Both the position numbers and the translations under genes were made by a program. The notes beneath the pieces were generated by a model. The model was not told the origin of the DNA, made no database searches, and was given only the letters and a program-made list of their open reading frames with translations. Source: Mesostigma viride (taxonomy: Eukaryota > Streptophyta > Mesostigmatophyceae > Mesostigmatales > Mesostigmataceae). From it: 64,000 nucleotides of DNA. The stretch lies in assembly GCA_009746045.1 (NCBI GenBank), contig RPFO01000288.1, forward strand, positions 475,855-539,854, written 5' to 3'. Positions 54,339 to 64,000 of the stretch are shown here, one piece after another. The number at the start of each line of letters is the position of its first letter. Positions within the stretch are counted from its first letter, which is position 1.

Positions 54339-55936
54339 CCTCCCTCCCTCCCTCCCTCCCTCCCTCCCTCCCTCCCTCCCTCCCTCCCTCCCTCCCTCCC
54401 TCCCTCCCTCCCTCCCTCCCTCCCTCCCTCCCTCCCTCCCTCCCTCCCTCCCTCCCTCCCTCCTCCCTCCCTCCCTCCCTCCCTCCCTCCCTCCCTCCCT
54501 CCTCCCTCCCTCCCTCCCTCCCTCCCTCCCTCCCTCCCTCCCTCCCTCCCTCCCTCCTCCCTCCCTCCCTCCCTCTCTCCTCCCTCCCTCCCTCCCTCCC
54601 TCCTCCCTCCCTCCCTCCCTCCCTCCCTCCCTCCCTCCCTCCCTCCCTCCTCCCTCCTCCTCCCTCCCTCCCTCCCTCCCTCCCTCCTCCCTCCCTCCCT
54701 CCCTCCCTCCCTCCCTCCCTCCCTCCCTCCCTCCCTCCCTCCCTCCCTCCCTCCCTCCCTCCTCCCTCCCTCCCTCCCTCCCTCCCTCCCTCCCTCCCTC
54801 CCTCCCTCCCTCCCTCCCTCCCTCCCTCCCTCCCTCCCTCCCTCCCTCCCTCCCTCCCTCCTCCCTCCCTCCCTCCCTCCCTCCCTCCCTCCCTCCCTCC
54901 TCCCTCCCTCCCTCCCTCCCCCTCCCGCCCTCCCTCCCTCCCTCCCTCCCTCCCGCCTCCTCCCTCCCTCCCTCCCTCCCTCCCTCTCCTCCCTCCCTCC
55001 CTCCCTCCCTCCCTCCCTCCTCCTCCCTCCTCCCTCCCTCCTCCCTCCCTCCCTCCTCCCTCCCTCCCTCCTCCCTCCCTCCCTCCCTCCCTCCCTCCCT
55101 CCCTCCCTCCCTCCTCCTCCCTCCCTCCCTCCCTCCTCTCCTCCCTCCCTCCCTCCCTCCCTCCCTCCCTCCCTCCCTCCCTCCCTCCCTCCCTCCCTCC
55201 CTCCCTCCCTCCCTCCCTCCCTCCCTCCCTCCCTCCCTCCCTCCCTCCCTCCCTCCCTCCCTCCCTCCCTCCCTCCCTCCCTCCCTCCCTCCCTCCCTCC
55301 CTCCCTCCCTCCCTCCCTCCCTCCCTCCCTCCCTCCCTCCCTCCCTCCCTCCCTCCCTCCCTCCCTCCCTCCCTCCCTCCTCCCTCCCTCCCTCCTCCCT
55401 CCCTCCCTCCCTCCCTCCTCCCCCTCCCTCCCTCCCTCCCTCCCTCCCTCTCCCTCCTCCCTCCCTCCTCCCTCCCTCCCTCCCCTCCCTCCCTCCCTCC
55501 CTCCCTCCCTCCCTCCCTCCCTCCCTCCCTCCCTCCCTCCCTCCTCCCTCCCTCCCTCCCTCCCTCCCTCCCTCCTCCCTCCCTCCTCCCTCCCTCCCTC
55601 CCTCCTCCCTCCCTCCCTCCCTCCCTCCCTCCCTCCCTCCCTCCCTCCCTCCCTCCCTCCCTCCCTCCCTCCCTCCCTCCCTCCCTCCCTCCCTCCCTCC
55701 CTCCCTCCCTCCTCCCTCCTCCCTCCCTCCCTCCTCCCTCCCTCCCTCCCTCCCTCCCTCCCTCCCTCCCTCCCTCCCCTCCCTCTCCCTCCCTCCCTCC
55801 CTCCTCCCTCCCTCCCTCCCTCCCTCCCTCCCTCCCTCCCTCCCCCTCCTCCCTCCCTCCCTCCCTCCCTCCCTCCCTCCCTCCCTCCCTCCCTCCCTCC
55901 CTCCCTCCCTCCCTCCCTCCCTCCCTCCCTCCCTCC
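54339..55936. repeat. CCCT/CCT tract of 1.6 kb
   Basis: Nearly continuous CCCT tetranucleotides, broken by scattered CCT triplets and a few other bases. It lies in an intron of the aconitase relic. The purine strand (GGGA repeats) could form triplex or G-quadruplex structures. Frames of 540-680 codons run through it in five of six frames and are artefacts of the repeat. Confidence 0.98.
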
Positions 55937-57200
55937 CCTGGCCGCCACCCAGGTCGAGTCTCACAACAAACCTGCAATCTATGGCGCCCCGGCAAGTACT
56001 GAAGCGTTCCTAATTGCTCTCAAACACCAGCTTCATCTTGGTGGCCAGCGCGCAGCATCCACCTGCACCGGGTGGTTGGTCACGAGGTTCACGGGGACCT
56101 GGGGGCTGAGGGGGGCCCGGGATGACGGGGGCAGGGGCGCAAGAGATGTGGGGGGGAAAGGGGGGCGTTCATGTCAAGCAAACGTACCACAACAACAAGA
56201 ACGGGTCGCTGATACATGGCATGTACCTGGACGCTGTAAACACGACAGCAAACGACGACAGCGGTACCCACGCGGCACCCGGCACCTGCTCCTGTCCTAA
56301 CGTTGCTGGCATGACGTTACTGGCATACCAAGGTGCGCGGAGCTGCATGGTCATTCCGGCGTGTGTGATGGGGGCTACTGTGGGAAAGGACGTGGTATGG
56401 ATGATAAACCCCTCGACAAACCAGCGCTGGCGGCACATCTGCCAACTGCCACGCTGGTCGGCAACAAGGCCAGGGCAGGGGTACATAGCACTAATAATGT
56501 CCATCTACGCAACAACGGGACGACGATATGGTAGAGCGCATGCAGCAAAGCACACATGGGCCCCAAGGTGCGAACATGTGGAGGGATGGGGGCGAAGTCA
56601 GAGACTAGGAGCCATACGTAGACAACGCCAGGGTGTCCCAGGTGGGGTGGATGGTTCAGGGCTCATGCAACAGCAGCCACCTAATGCCATTTACGCTGTC
56701 CCCACCTGCAGGAAAACCACCACCTGAAACCCATCGAGGAAACAGGCAGAGGGTCGAGCGACCATGTCACAGCTGGGACGGGGGGGCACACCGCAATTGT
56801 CGCTGTACCTAGCGGCGAGGAAACTTGGAAGACGAAGGTTTAGCCTGGGAGCATTGGTAAAGATACTCTTTACGAAAAAATGAAAGAAGAGCTGCATACG
56901 TGCGTATGTGATGCAGTATATGCAAAACCCGTCGAACGCACCTGTGGATTAATCTTATTTGAGTCACCACCCATGGCATCCCGCATGGAAGCCAGGTCCA
57001 CGATGGCAGGCACGCCAGTAAAATCCTGCAGGATCACACGAGGTGGCTTGAAGGGAATTTTCATCATCTTCGGGCATATCTCCTGGCAACTAATGACGGT
57101 TTCAACGTCTTCCTGTATAACTTGTAAGCTGTCGCAGCGGACTCGAGCAGAATTTTGATGGAGTATGGCAGCCGGGCTGTTCGAGCGCAGCAAGGGATGT

Positions 57201-58019
57201 GACAGATAGGGAAAAGGCACGCGTCCTTCTCGACATCCAGCAGCAAAGAGTTCAAATCACATAACATGCACTTGAGGAAAAGAACTACTGCCATACAAAT
57301 CAGCCTATCAAAAACGAGCCCTGTCGCGACTTACCAGATTTAGGATCGCCCTACGCCACTGGGTTGTAAATTTTCCAGTACAGCCCCCCATTTCCCTTCT
57401 TTAATAAATCATGAGGTAATTATGCGCAAATGGATTAGCTGCAGCCGTTGGTGAAAAACAGCATCGATGACGATGCAAAGAGGACCCCGGCGGCACTGTC
57501 AGAAATCATGCGGTGAAAGAAAAAAACATGACGCGGTTCACATTATAGGGAAAAAATATCGAACCCCGACAGGTGCCACAGAATCAATGCGAAAAACAAA
57601 AGCCGGTCCAAACGCCGATTACTTGACCAATTTAATGTGTAAGTTTCCTGTATTCCAAGTCGGCTGCGTCACTGCACCGCTTGCCTATGCGAGATTTTTG
57701 CGAGATGCATCCGGGATTCCGGTCGAGTGATTAGGCTAGGCTACTGGTACCCACTACAGTACCCACGTGACGCAGTCAGCAGTCACGTGCATTTATCCGG
57801 TTACTGGTTAGTAGTATCCGGGCACGCAAACAGGTTACAGGACATGACTGGGCGTACAAAATGTATGTGGAGGCAACGGGCCAAGGGGGCACTTGGGCAA
57901 GAAGGCCTGTTAATGGCGACGATTATTTCAACGCTCTCCAGAGTCAGAACTTCGCTTCTTTAATGAAAAGAGGCTTGCGGCCTGCAGGGTTGCCATCCAA
58001 TTTGTGAAGCGCGGGCAAG
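57201..58019. other. Spacer upstream of the clathrin heavy chain gene
   Basis: No gene is supported. At about 57760-57790 there is CACGTGACGCAGTCAGCAGT then CACGTGC, an expanded form of the palindrome found in family A repeats. The last few hundred bases are the likely promoter. Confidence 0.55.
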
Positions 58020-61000
58020 ATGGCGGCCCCAAACGCCCCGATTGTGATTAAAGAGCTGGTCTCGGTAAGTGGCGGTGACGATAGGGAAGACTGCATGCCT
58101 GTGCCTCGTTGTCTGGTTGCAGAGGTTCAGAGACTGGTTCGAAGACTTTCATCGCAGCTTCCAACGCAAAAGGGACAATGCTGCTATCTCGGTGCCAACC
58201 ACGTCTAGTTTCTCGTTTGTACGGCTTTCTTGGCGCGTTTCAATTTCTCTGTGTACAGCTTCCGAGTCTGGGAGTGGACCAGCAGTGCATCACATTCAAC
58301 AATGTCACTATGGAGTCGGAGAAGTTCGTTTGCGTCAACAAGACGTCGAGTAACAATAACGTGGTCATTATTGACATGGCTCGACCCATGACGCCCTTTC
58401 GTCCCTCGATCACCGCAGACGCAGCACTCATGAATCCAATCCAGAAAATTATTGCCTTGAAAGGTGAGTTTCTTGGTATTACTGTATAAATTTTCTGCCA
58501 AAAGGTCAGGTCCCGCGTACAGGCGGGTGCAGGACTTGTTTCGCTCCAAGTTTGTTTTTCGACTGTCGACCTGGCTTGTTGGCACCAAGACGTTTTTTTC
58601 AGTCTCTTCCGAGGCACAGTCCAAAGTAACGTACCTGGGAGGAAACATGTTTTTATGTGCACTCGCCTCTTTCTCTTGTTGAAGCGGTCAAGTGTGCGGG
58701 TAGACGTGTGGTCATTTAGATTGGCAGTGGATCCATACACAAGCAGAAGTCATCGTTGATATATTCTGTACTCGCGTCTATGCATCTACTTGTCACCTTT
58801 CTGCATTCTCCTGTGGTTGCAGCTGCTGTGCCCAATACTGCGCAGGACCATCTTCAATTTTTCAATGTTGAGCTGAATACCAAGATAAAATCGCATATTA
58901 TGAACGAGCAGGTGCGTGCGGCGTTCTCGCCACATTGGGCATGAACACTGTCAAGGGTAGCTGCAGGGTTACATGGCATACGGCGTGCTTTAAGCCAATC
59001 CTTGTGTTGGAATAGGTGTACTCCTACATCCGGTGATCAATTAGTCTGCTGGCTTATCCTTTCTTTTTCCTATGACAATATTGTAAGCCGTATTTGCTTG
59101 ACACGGGGCACATCAATAACATACATTTCTGGAAATATCCGCGGAAAGCGGCAGTCAAACTGCATTTTTATATGTAGATAACATGGCATGTTTTTGCCGA
59201 ATCTGTAGTAGTATTTACTTGCAGTATTGCTGGCACTCCGTCACTACCTGCCTGCTTTGTAAGTCCGACTTAGCCTTTATGCCGGGCGGCTGGCCTGTTG
59301 GGCCTCCGTTACCTGCGAGAAGTGTTGGGTGAAGACTGTGATGTTGAGTGGTCATCCAATCAGCCGCAGCAGGCATTCATTCTGATGCTAGGACTTCCCA
59401 CCCTAATACGCTTCAGAGGTCTTTACTTCTCTCTTGTTATGTCTTTCTACGGTGGCTTATACGGCGTGCTATACCTCTCTTCTCTTGTCGTCATCCCATG
59501 CGTGCCACCGTCCCACGTTGTGCATGCAGGTGGTCTTCTGGAAGTGGATCTCCGCGTCCACCCTCGGCCTGGTCACAGGGTCCGCCGTCTACCACTGGGA
59601 GATGGAAGGTGGGTGCCGGCCAAGCTCAGCCGGGTGGGGGGCTCAGCTGACGTGGTCTGGCGGCTGGCCTAGTCACCACGTGTTGCGCGCCCTTGCAGGA
59701 TCTTTCCGTGTACTACTCCTGGTGCTCTGTCGGTAATGGTTTGCTTTGGATGGAAAGCAGCGATGCACGCAGCTTTCTTGTAGGTGCCGCTAATACGCTG
59801 TGTGGGTGGTGTTCCAGCATGAACTTGCTCGGCTTGTTCAGCATGCTGAATAGTTTGGTTCCGTGCTGATGTGGCTTGATACCATGCTGTTTGGGGGCCG
59901 TGCTGATGTGGCTTGATACCATGCTGTTTGGGGGCCGTGCTGATGTGGCTTGATACCATGCTGTTTGGGGGCCGTGCTGATGTGGCTTGATACCATGCTG
60001 TTTGGGGCCGTGCTGATGTGGCTTGATACCATGCTGTTTGGGGGCCGTGCTGATGTGGCTTGATACCATGCTGTTTGGGGGCCGTGCTGATGTGGCTTGA
60101 TACCATGCTGTTTGGGGGCCGTGCTGATGTGGCTTGATACCATGCTGTTTAGGGGCCGTGCTGATGTGGCTTGATACCATGCTGTTTGGGGGCCGTGCTG
60201 ATGTGGCTTGATACCATGCTGTTTGGGGGCCGTGCTGATGTGGCTTGATACCATGCTGTTTGGGGGCCGTGCTGATGTGGCTTGATACCATGCTGTTTGG
60301 GGGCCGTGCTGATGTGGCTTGATACCATGCTGTTTGGGGGCCGTGCTGATGTGGCTTGATACCATGCTGTTTGGGGGCCGTGCTGATGTGGCTTGATACC
60401 ATGCTGTATGGGGGCCGCAACCGCCTGCACCATGGGTTGTGGACACCCTGCACGTTGTGTTGCCTGTTGAGGCGCGCAGGCACGTCAGAGCCCGTGAAGA
60501 TGTTTGACCGCACGGCCAACCTGACGGGCCACCAGATCATCAACTACCGCGCCGACCCGACCGGCAAGTGGCTGGTTCTCACCGGCATCGCGCCTGGCGC
60601 ACCCGAGGTTGGCAGCCACCGCCATGCGCTTCATTTATGGCCTGTGCCACGCATGGGTCATGGATGGCATTGGTTTAGTGGCATGCATGGGGGTTGCGAG
60701 TTTGAAGGGCCTGGCATCTTTTGGGCAGGTTGTGTGTAACACTCTGGTGAATGCTGAGCGCAGCCGGGTGCGTAGGGCCCGTAGGCCCTGAGATGATGCT
60801 CGGTGACAGGCCCAGGTTGCTGGACTTTTTTTTGCCAACTTGCATTGCGAACATGCATTTAAACATTGCATGTTGAGGCCTTATGCTTTGCGTTGTCGTA
60901 TCAGGTGTAGGTTGAATTTCGTTTTGCTGCGCTTCTTGAAGGACCAAGCTACCTGTCATACCTATCATACCCCGGACGCTGCATGCTGGTGCCAATGGTC

Positions 61001-63290
61001 TCCATTCTGGCTTCGATGTCTCCCCGCAGCGCCCGCAACTGGTGAAGGGAAAAACACAGCTGTACAGCACGGAGAGGAAGCGCTACCAGGTGGTGGTGGC
61101 GCACGCGGCCGCGTTTGCCACCGCCAAGGTGCCCGGCAATGACTGCACGCTCACGCTCATCGCGTTTGCCACCCAGTCCTTCTCCTACGGGCGGGTCAAC
61201 TGGAATCTGCATGTCATTGAGCTCGACGCCAAGCCAGGTGGGCGCCCACGTGCGGGGCGTGGTGGATGGGGTTGGGAAAGGTGATAGGCCTCGTGGGGTG
61301 AGAAAGGGGGTTTAGCTTGGCACAGGTGTCAGCGAGGTGCATGGGATGGCCCAGTGAGGACTGTTTCTGCCAGTTATGATGTCCGCCTGGCTGTCCATCT
61401 TCACCGTTGCAAATGGAAGGCAGGTGTGTTGTGGCGGTCAGGTGCTTTATTCTTGCAGCAAGCTGGCTGTGGTGGGATGCATGGGGGTCTGTGTCAAGCG
61501 CTCACACGTGGAGAGACAGGTTCCTAGCACACGCTGTGCATCACACTGTGCGTGGATGCCTTTCTCCTTGCTTTGTCCATGGTTGTGCAGTTGTCATGCT
61601 TGCCGGCTTGCTCACATTCATCCCATCACCTGCTGGCAGTCTCTGCCACCTTTCATCACCCCTCTGCTTGCCCCCCCGGCCATGCGTGCCCCTCGCCTCT
61701 GCGCGTTTGTGCGCGCAGGCGTACCCGGCTTCACCAAGAAGCAGGTGGGCCTGTGCTTCCCGCCCTTTGCAGATGACTTCCCCGTCGCGATGCAGGTGTC
61801 GCCCAAGTACGGCGTGCTGTACGTGATCACCAAGCTGGGCCTGCTCTTCATCTACGACCTTGAGACGGCCACTGCTGTCTACCGCAACCGCATCAGCAGC
61901 GACCCCATCTTTGCCACGTGCGACGCGCCCTCCACGGGCGGCTTCTACGCGATCAACCGCCGCGGCCAGGTGCTCATGTGCACCATCAATGAGCAGACCA
62001 TCGTGCCATTTGTCAGCACCCAGGTGAGCACCTGCCCACTGTCAGGCTTCCACCCCCTGCGTTAGTGTCTTCTACAGGCGATTCTTTACTGCATGTTTTC
62101 AACTGGATGTGTTGCTTCTGCGCATGTGCTCGTTGCATCTGTGCGCCCCATCTAGCTGATCCATCCCCGTCTTCTCCTCGGCACTGCATCCTTGCTGGTC
62201 GCTGTGGCCCCGCTCCTGCGCCGGCCCATCGTGCTTCGCTACTCGACTTCCTCGTGACCAGCTGAACAACCTGGCTCTGGCGGTGGCCATGGCCAAGCGC
62301 TCCAACCTGCCCGGCGCGGGGAAGCTGGTGGGTGGGAACAGCAGTGGATTTGATGCGCTTGTGCAGATTACAACACCCTGTAGGTGCGGGGCGAGCTAGC
62401 TGTGCATGCTAGGGCAGTTGTGTGCTACCTTTTAGCCTGGGTTCCTGTCCTGCGGTTATCTGCCCACTTGTATGATCTAGTTTGCTACATTTTTTCCTGT
62501 CTTGGAATGGAGCTCTGCTGGGACTTAGACATCATGGTGCGACAGTTGGGTGTCAGCCCACATATAGCTCCTGGAACCATCTGAAGGTCATGCTGCAGTA
62601 GTTTTTGGTGGCTGACTGTGCGAATGTTTTTCTTCCCAGGTGCCAAACTCGAGTGCAGCAAGGAGCTGGGAGACCTGCTGCGCAGAAAAGGGGGGTGGGG
62701 GCCAGAGCAGGCATCATTTGTGTACAGCCACATGGCACAGCAGGACATGGCACAGCAGGCCGCATGGGATTGATGGGAAGATGGTTGTCTGTGGAGGATG
62801 TTGAGTGTGGCCTGAGTTGTAAGCAGCCCTGACAGTTGCGAGGCAGTGGATTGTAGGCCACAATATACTGCATGCATCTGAGCCACAATATACTGCTCAT
62901 AGGATGAACCCTTGGTCCTTGGAATCGGACTGCTCTTGTGTGGCTTTCTGGGCATACCTGGGCGGACCTTATACACTGCAAAGCTTGGCAGGTCTTCTTC
63001 CTTGTTGGTGGCTGCCTGGCATTTTGCTATTCAGTTGCCTACTAGTAAGATGAAATGGCCATTCGCGATTCTCGGTGATGCAGAAGGTGGGAAGCTTGCC
63101 GCTGCCATCCCACTGTGCCCTGGCTCCCCCCTGCTGTGTTTCCTAACACTGTTGCCTGTGCCTGTCGTCGCGGACTCCCCACCTCCCTTCCCCCAGCCGA
63201 ACATGGCGCTCAAGGTCAAGGCTGTGAACATGGAGGCCAAGACAACAGAGAAGGTGGTCACCCTATTTGCGCAGAAGGGCACTTGGTTAA
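58020..63290 (+). CDS. CHC: Clathrin heavy chain, N-terminal exons, internally incomplete
   Basis: Eight exons join in phase with GT-AG ends: 58020-58064, 58259-58463, 58823-58911, 59530-59608, 60480-60607, 61030-61237, 61719-62023 and 62262-62327. They encode about 375 residues of the beta-propeller domain ([117 protein letters not shown]). Clathrin heavy chains form the triskelion coat of endocytic and Golgi vesicles, and the propeller binds adaptor peptides. Two later exons fit the family after a gap: 62640-62680 ([13 protein letters not shown]) and 63197-63280 ([21 protein letters not shown]). About one hundred residues expected between them (the linker and first helical repeat) are not in the 312 bp available. 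The gene may be a truncated paralogue, or the assembly may have lost sequence. Confidence 0.9.
59862..60416. repeat. 37-bp minisatellite, about fifteen copies
   Basis: Unit CCGTGCTGATGTGGCTTGAT then ACCATGCTGTTTGGGGG, in clathrin intron 4. It ends about 60 bp before the exon 5 acceptor. One unit is a base short and a few have substitutions. It is open in all three minus frames. Confidence 0.95.
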
Positions 63291-63583
63291 ATGCTTTCCT
63301 ATGCAGTTTCCTATGCCCGTCACATACTGCAAATTTGGCTACGTAGTCGCGTCGCTTATGGTTACTGGGCCCCACCAGGCCCCTGCAGTTGCATCTTCCG
63401 GATGGGCTATTTAGGGCTATTCAAGTGTCATAAGCTCGACCCTCAGTTCCTGGTTGTTGAGGCAAACCCACCTGCAATCACCGGAGATCCAGAAAAGGAA
63501 ACCAAGCGAAAGCTGTGCAACAATGCTTTTGGAGCTAATCATGCTTGTGCGCTCGTGGGAGCCACAAACATTTATGCAAGCTT

Positions 63584-63742
63584 ATGTTCGTATAAACAAG
63601 CTGCTTATGTTCGTATAAACAAGCTGCTTATGTTCGTATAAACAAGCTGCTTATGTTCGTATAAACAAGCTGCTTATGTTCGTATAAACAAGCTGCTTAT
63701 GTACGTATAAACAAGCTGCTTATGTTCGTACAAACTAGCTGC
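63584..63742. repeat. 23-bp satellite, about seven copies
   Basis: Unit TTATGTTCGTATAAACAAGC then TGC, nearly perfect. It lies downstream of the last recognised clathrin exon. The following 63743-63900 has no supported gene. Confidence 0.93.
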
Positions 63743-63911
63743 TCTGAACCTGCAAAGCAACCTTGCGGAGATTCGAACTTCATGTTTTATGCAAATCAAC
63801 TCTGGTCTGCGCGTTAGTGATTAGGCTTCCTACAATTCCTGGATCTAAGTTCGATTCCCATAAACTGTATTTTATCCTTCCCTAACCATCCCCTGCTAAC
63901 CATCGTCGCAG

Positions 63912-64000
63912 AATGTGCATGCGCGTATCATCACTCCCAGAGCCCAACCCTTCATCAAGCGGCTGCAAAGGGCGACCTGAACGCCGTGCGATGTCTTCTT
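63912..64000 (+). CDS. Start of an ankyrin-repeat exon, cut by the window edge
   Basis: After an acceptor-like TCGTCGCAG the frame reads ECACAYHHSQSPT and then LHQAAAKGDLNAVRCLL, which fits the opening of an ankyrin repeat (LHxAAxxGDLxxVxxLL). The exon runs off the right end. It may belong to a separate gene downstream of the clathrin fragment. Upstream exons were not found. Confidence 0.55.

Larger units (their letters stand above)
51390..57200 (-). pseudogene. Decayed aconitase (aconitate hydratase) gene retaining exon order
   Basis: Exon-like segments in aconitase order lie on the minus strand. About 57200-56942 has [12 protein letters not shown], a frame change, then [31 protein letters not shown] and KINPQ before a donor. 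From 56098 comes [14 protein letters not shown], a further frame change, then KMKLVFESN, a stop codon and ERF. About 53960-53898 has IVLSGSSIIHQ (family: PPGSGIIHQ). Weaker matches are at about 53545-53590, 53050-53090 (KSSAFRRTYLRASWQFMDLS) and 52035-51640 (YGWGSLTNKGAVM, then GFLPL, GHGYADVDKAVAAFVV, GLGLLGLC). Aconitase converts citrate to isocitrate using a 4Fe-4S cluster. The cluster cysteines are not convincingly present and at least two frame shifts and a stop occur. Introns remain, so it is not a processed copy. The first two segments are firm; the later ones are suggestive only. Confidence 0.7.

Noticed and set aside
54011-56300. Frames of 540-684 codons (Ser-Leu-Pro or Gly-Arg-Glu rich) on both strands
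   Set aside because: They are translations of the CCCT tetranucleotide tract. A non-multiple-of-three repeat without stops opens all frames. There are no domains and no codon bias.
59713-60543. Minus-strand 276-codon frame repeating [17 protein letters not shown]
   Set aside because: It is a by-product of the 37-bp minisatellite in a clathrin intron, antisense to the gene.

Overview
This window is nuclear DNA from a eukaryote, most likely a green alga. The genes are split into many short exons with GT-AG introns. One gene is a homologue of the plastid assembly factor CGL160, which is restricted to plants and green algae. The DUF1365 protein is plant-like, and a chromodomain-bearing Ty3/gypsy element is present. 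No prokaryotic operons, Shine-Dalgarno sites or CRISPR arrays are seen. All exon models were built by eye from splice sites, reading phase and family motifs, without transcript data. The species cannot be named from this evidence.

Layout from left to right. (1) 81-9213, minus: a seven-exon gene for a TFIIS N-terminal (LW) domain protein whose introns hold many tandem repeats. (2) 9.2-22.6 kb: a spacer, an inverted-repeat element of about 0.8 kb, and a young Ty3/gypsy chromovirus (10989-21810, minus). That element has two 573-bp LTRs and a perfect 5-bp target duplication, yet its internal frames are broken. (3) 22.7-26.8 kb, plus: a DUF1365 gene. (4) 27-32.8 kb: dispersed repeats and two related ORF1-like genes of a non-LTR element. 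The first is split by a 493-bp inverted-repeat element; the second is a pseudogene. (5) 33.9-39.5 kb, minus: a p32/MAM33-family gene. (6) 40.4-50.9 kb, plus: the CGL160 homologue, divergent from the MAM33 gene across about 0.94 kb. (7) 51.3-57.2 kb, minus: a decayed aconitase copy that keeps its exon order; a 1.6-kb CCCT tract sits in one intron. (8) 58.0-63.3 kb, plus: clathrin heavy chain exons, with about one hundred residues missing before the last two. (9) At the right edge: a 23-bp satellite and the start of an ankyrin-repeat exon.

The most striking pattern is that many introns carry tandem or diverged copies of their own splice junctions. Some copies take the last coding bases of the exon plus the 5' splice site. 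Others take the 3' splice site plus the first coding bases. This is seen in the TFIIS-domain, DUF1365, MAM33 and CGL160 genes. In CGL160 two copies are complete, in-frame 36-nt pseudo-exons. Together they suggest a mechanism in this genome that duplicates exon-intron boundaries and so enlarges introns and creates decoy splice sites.
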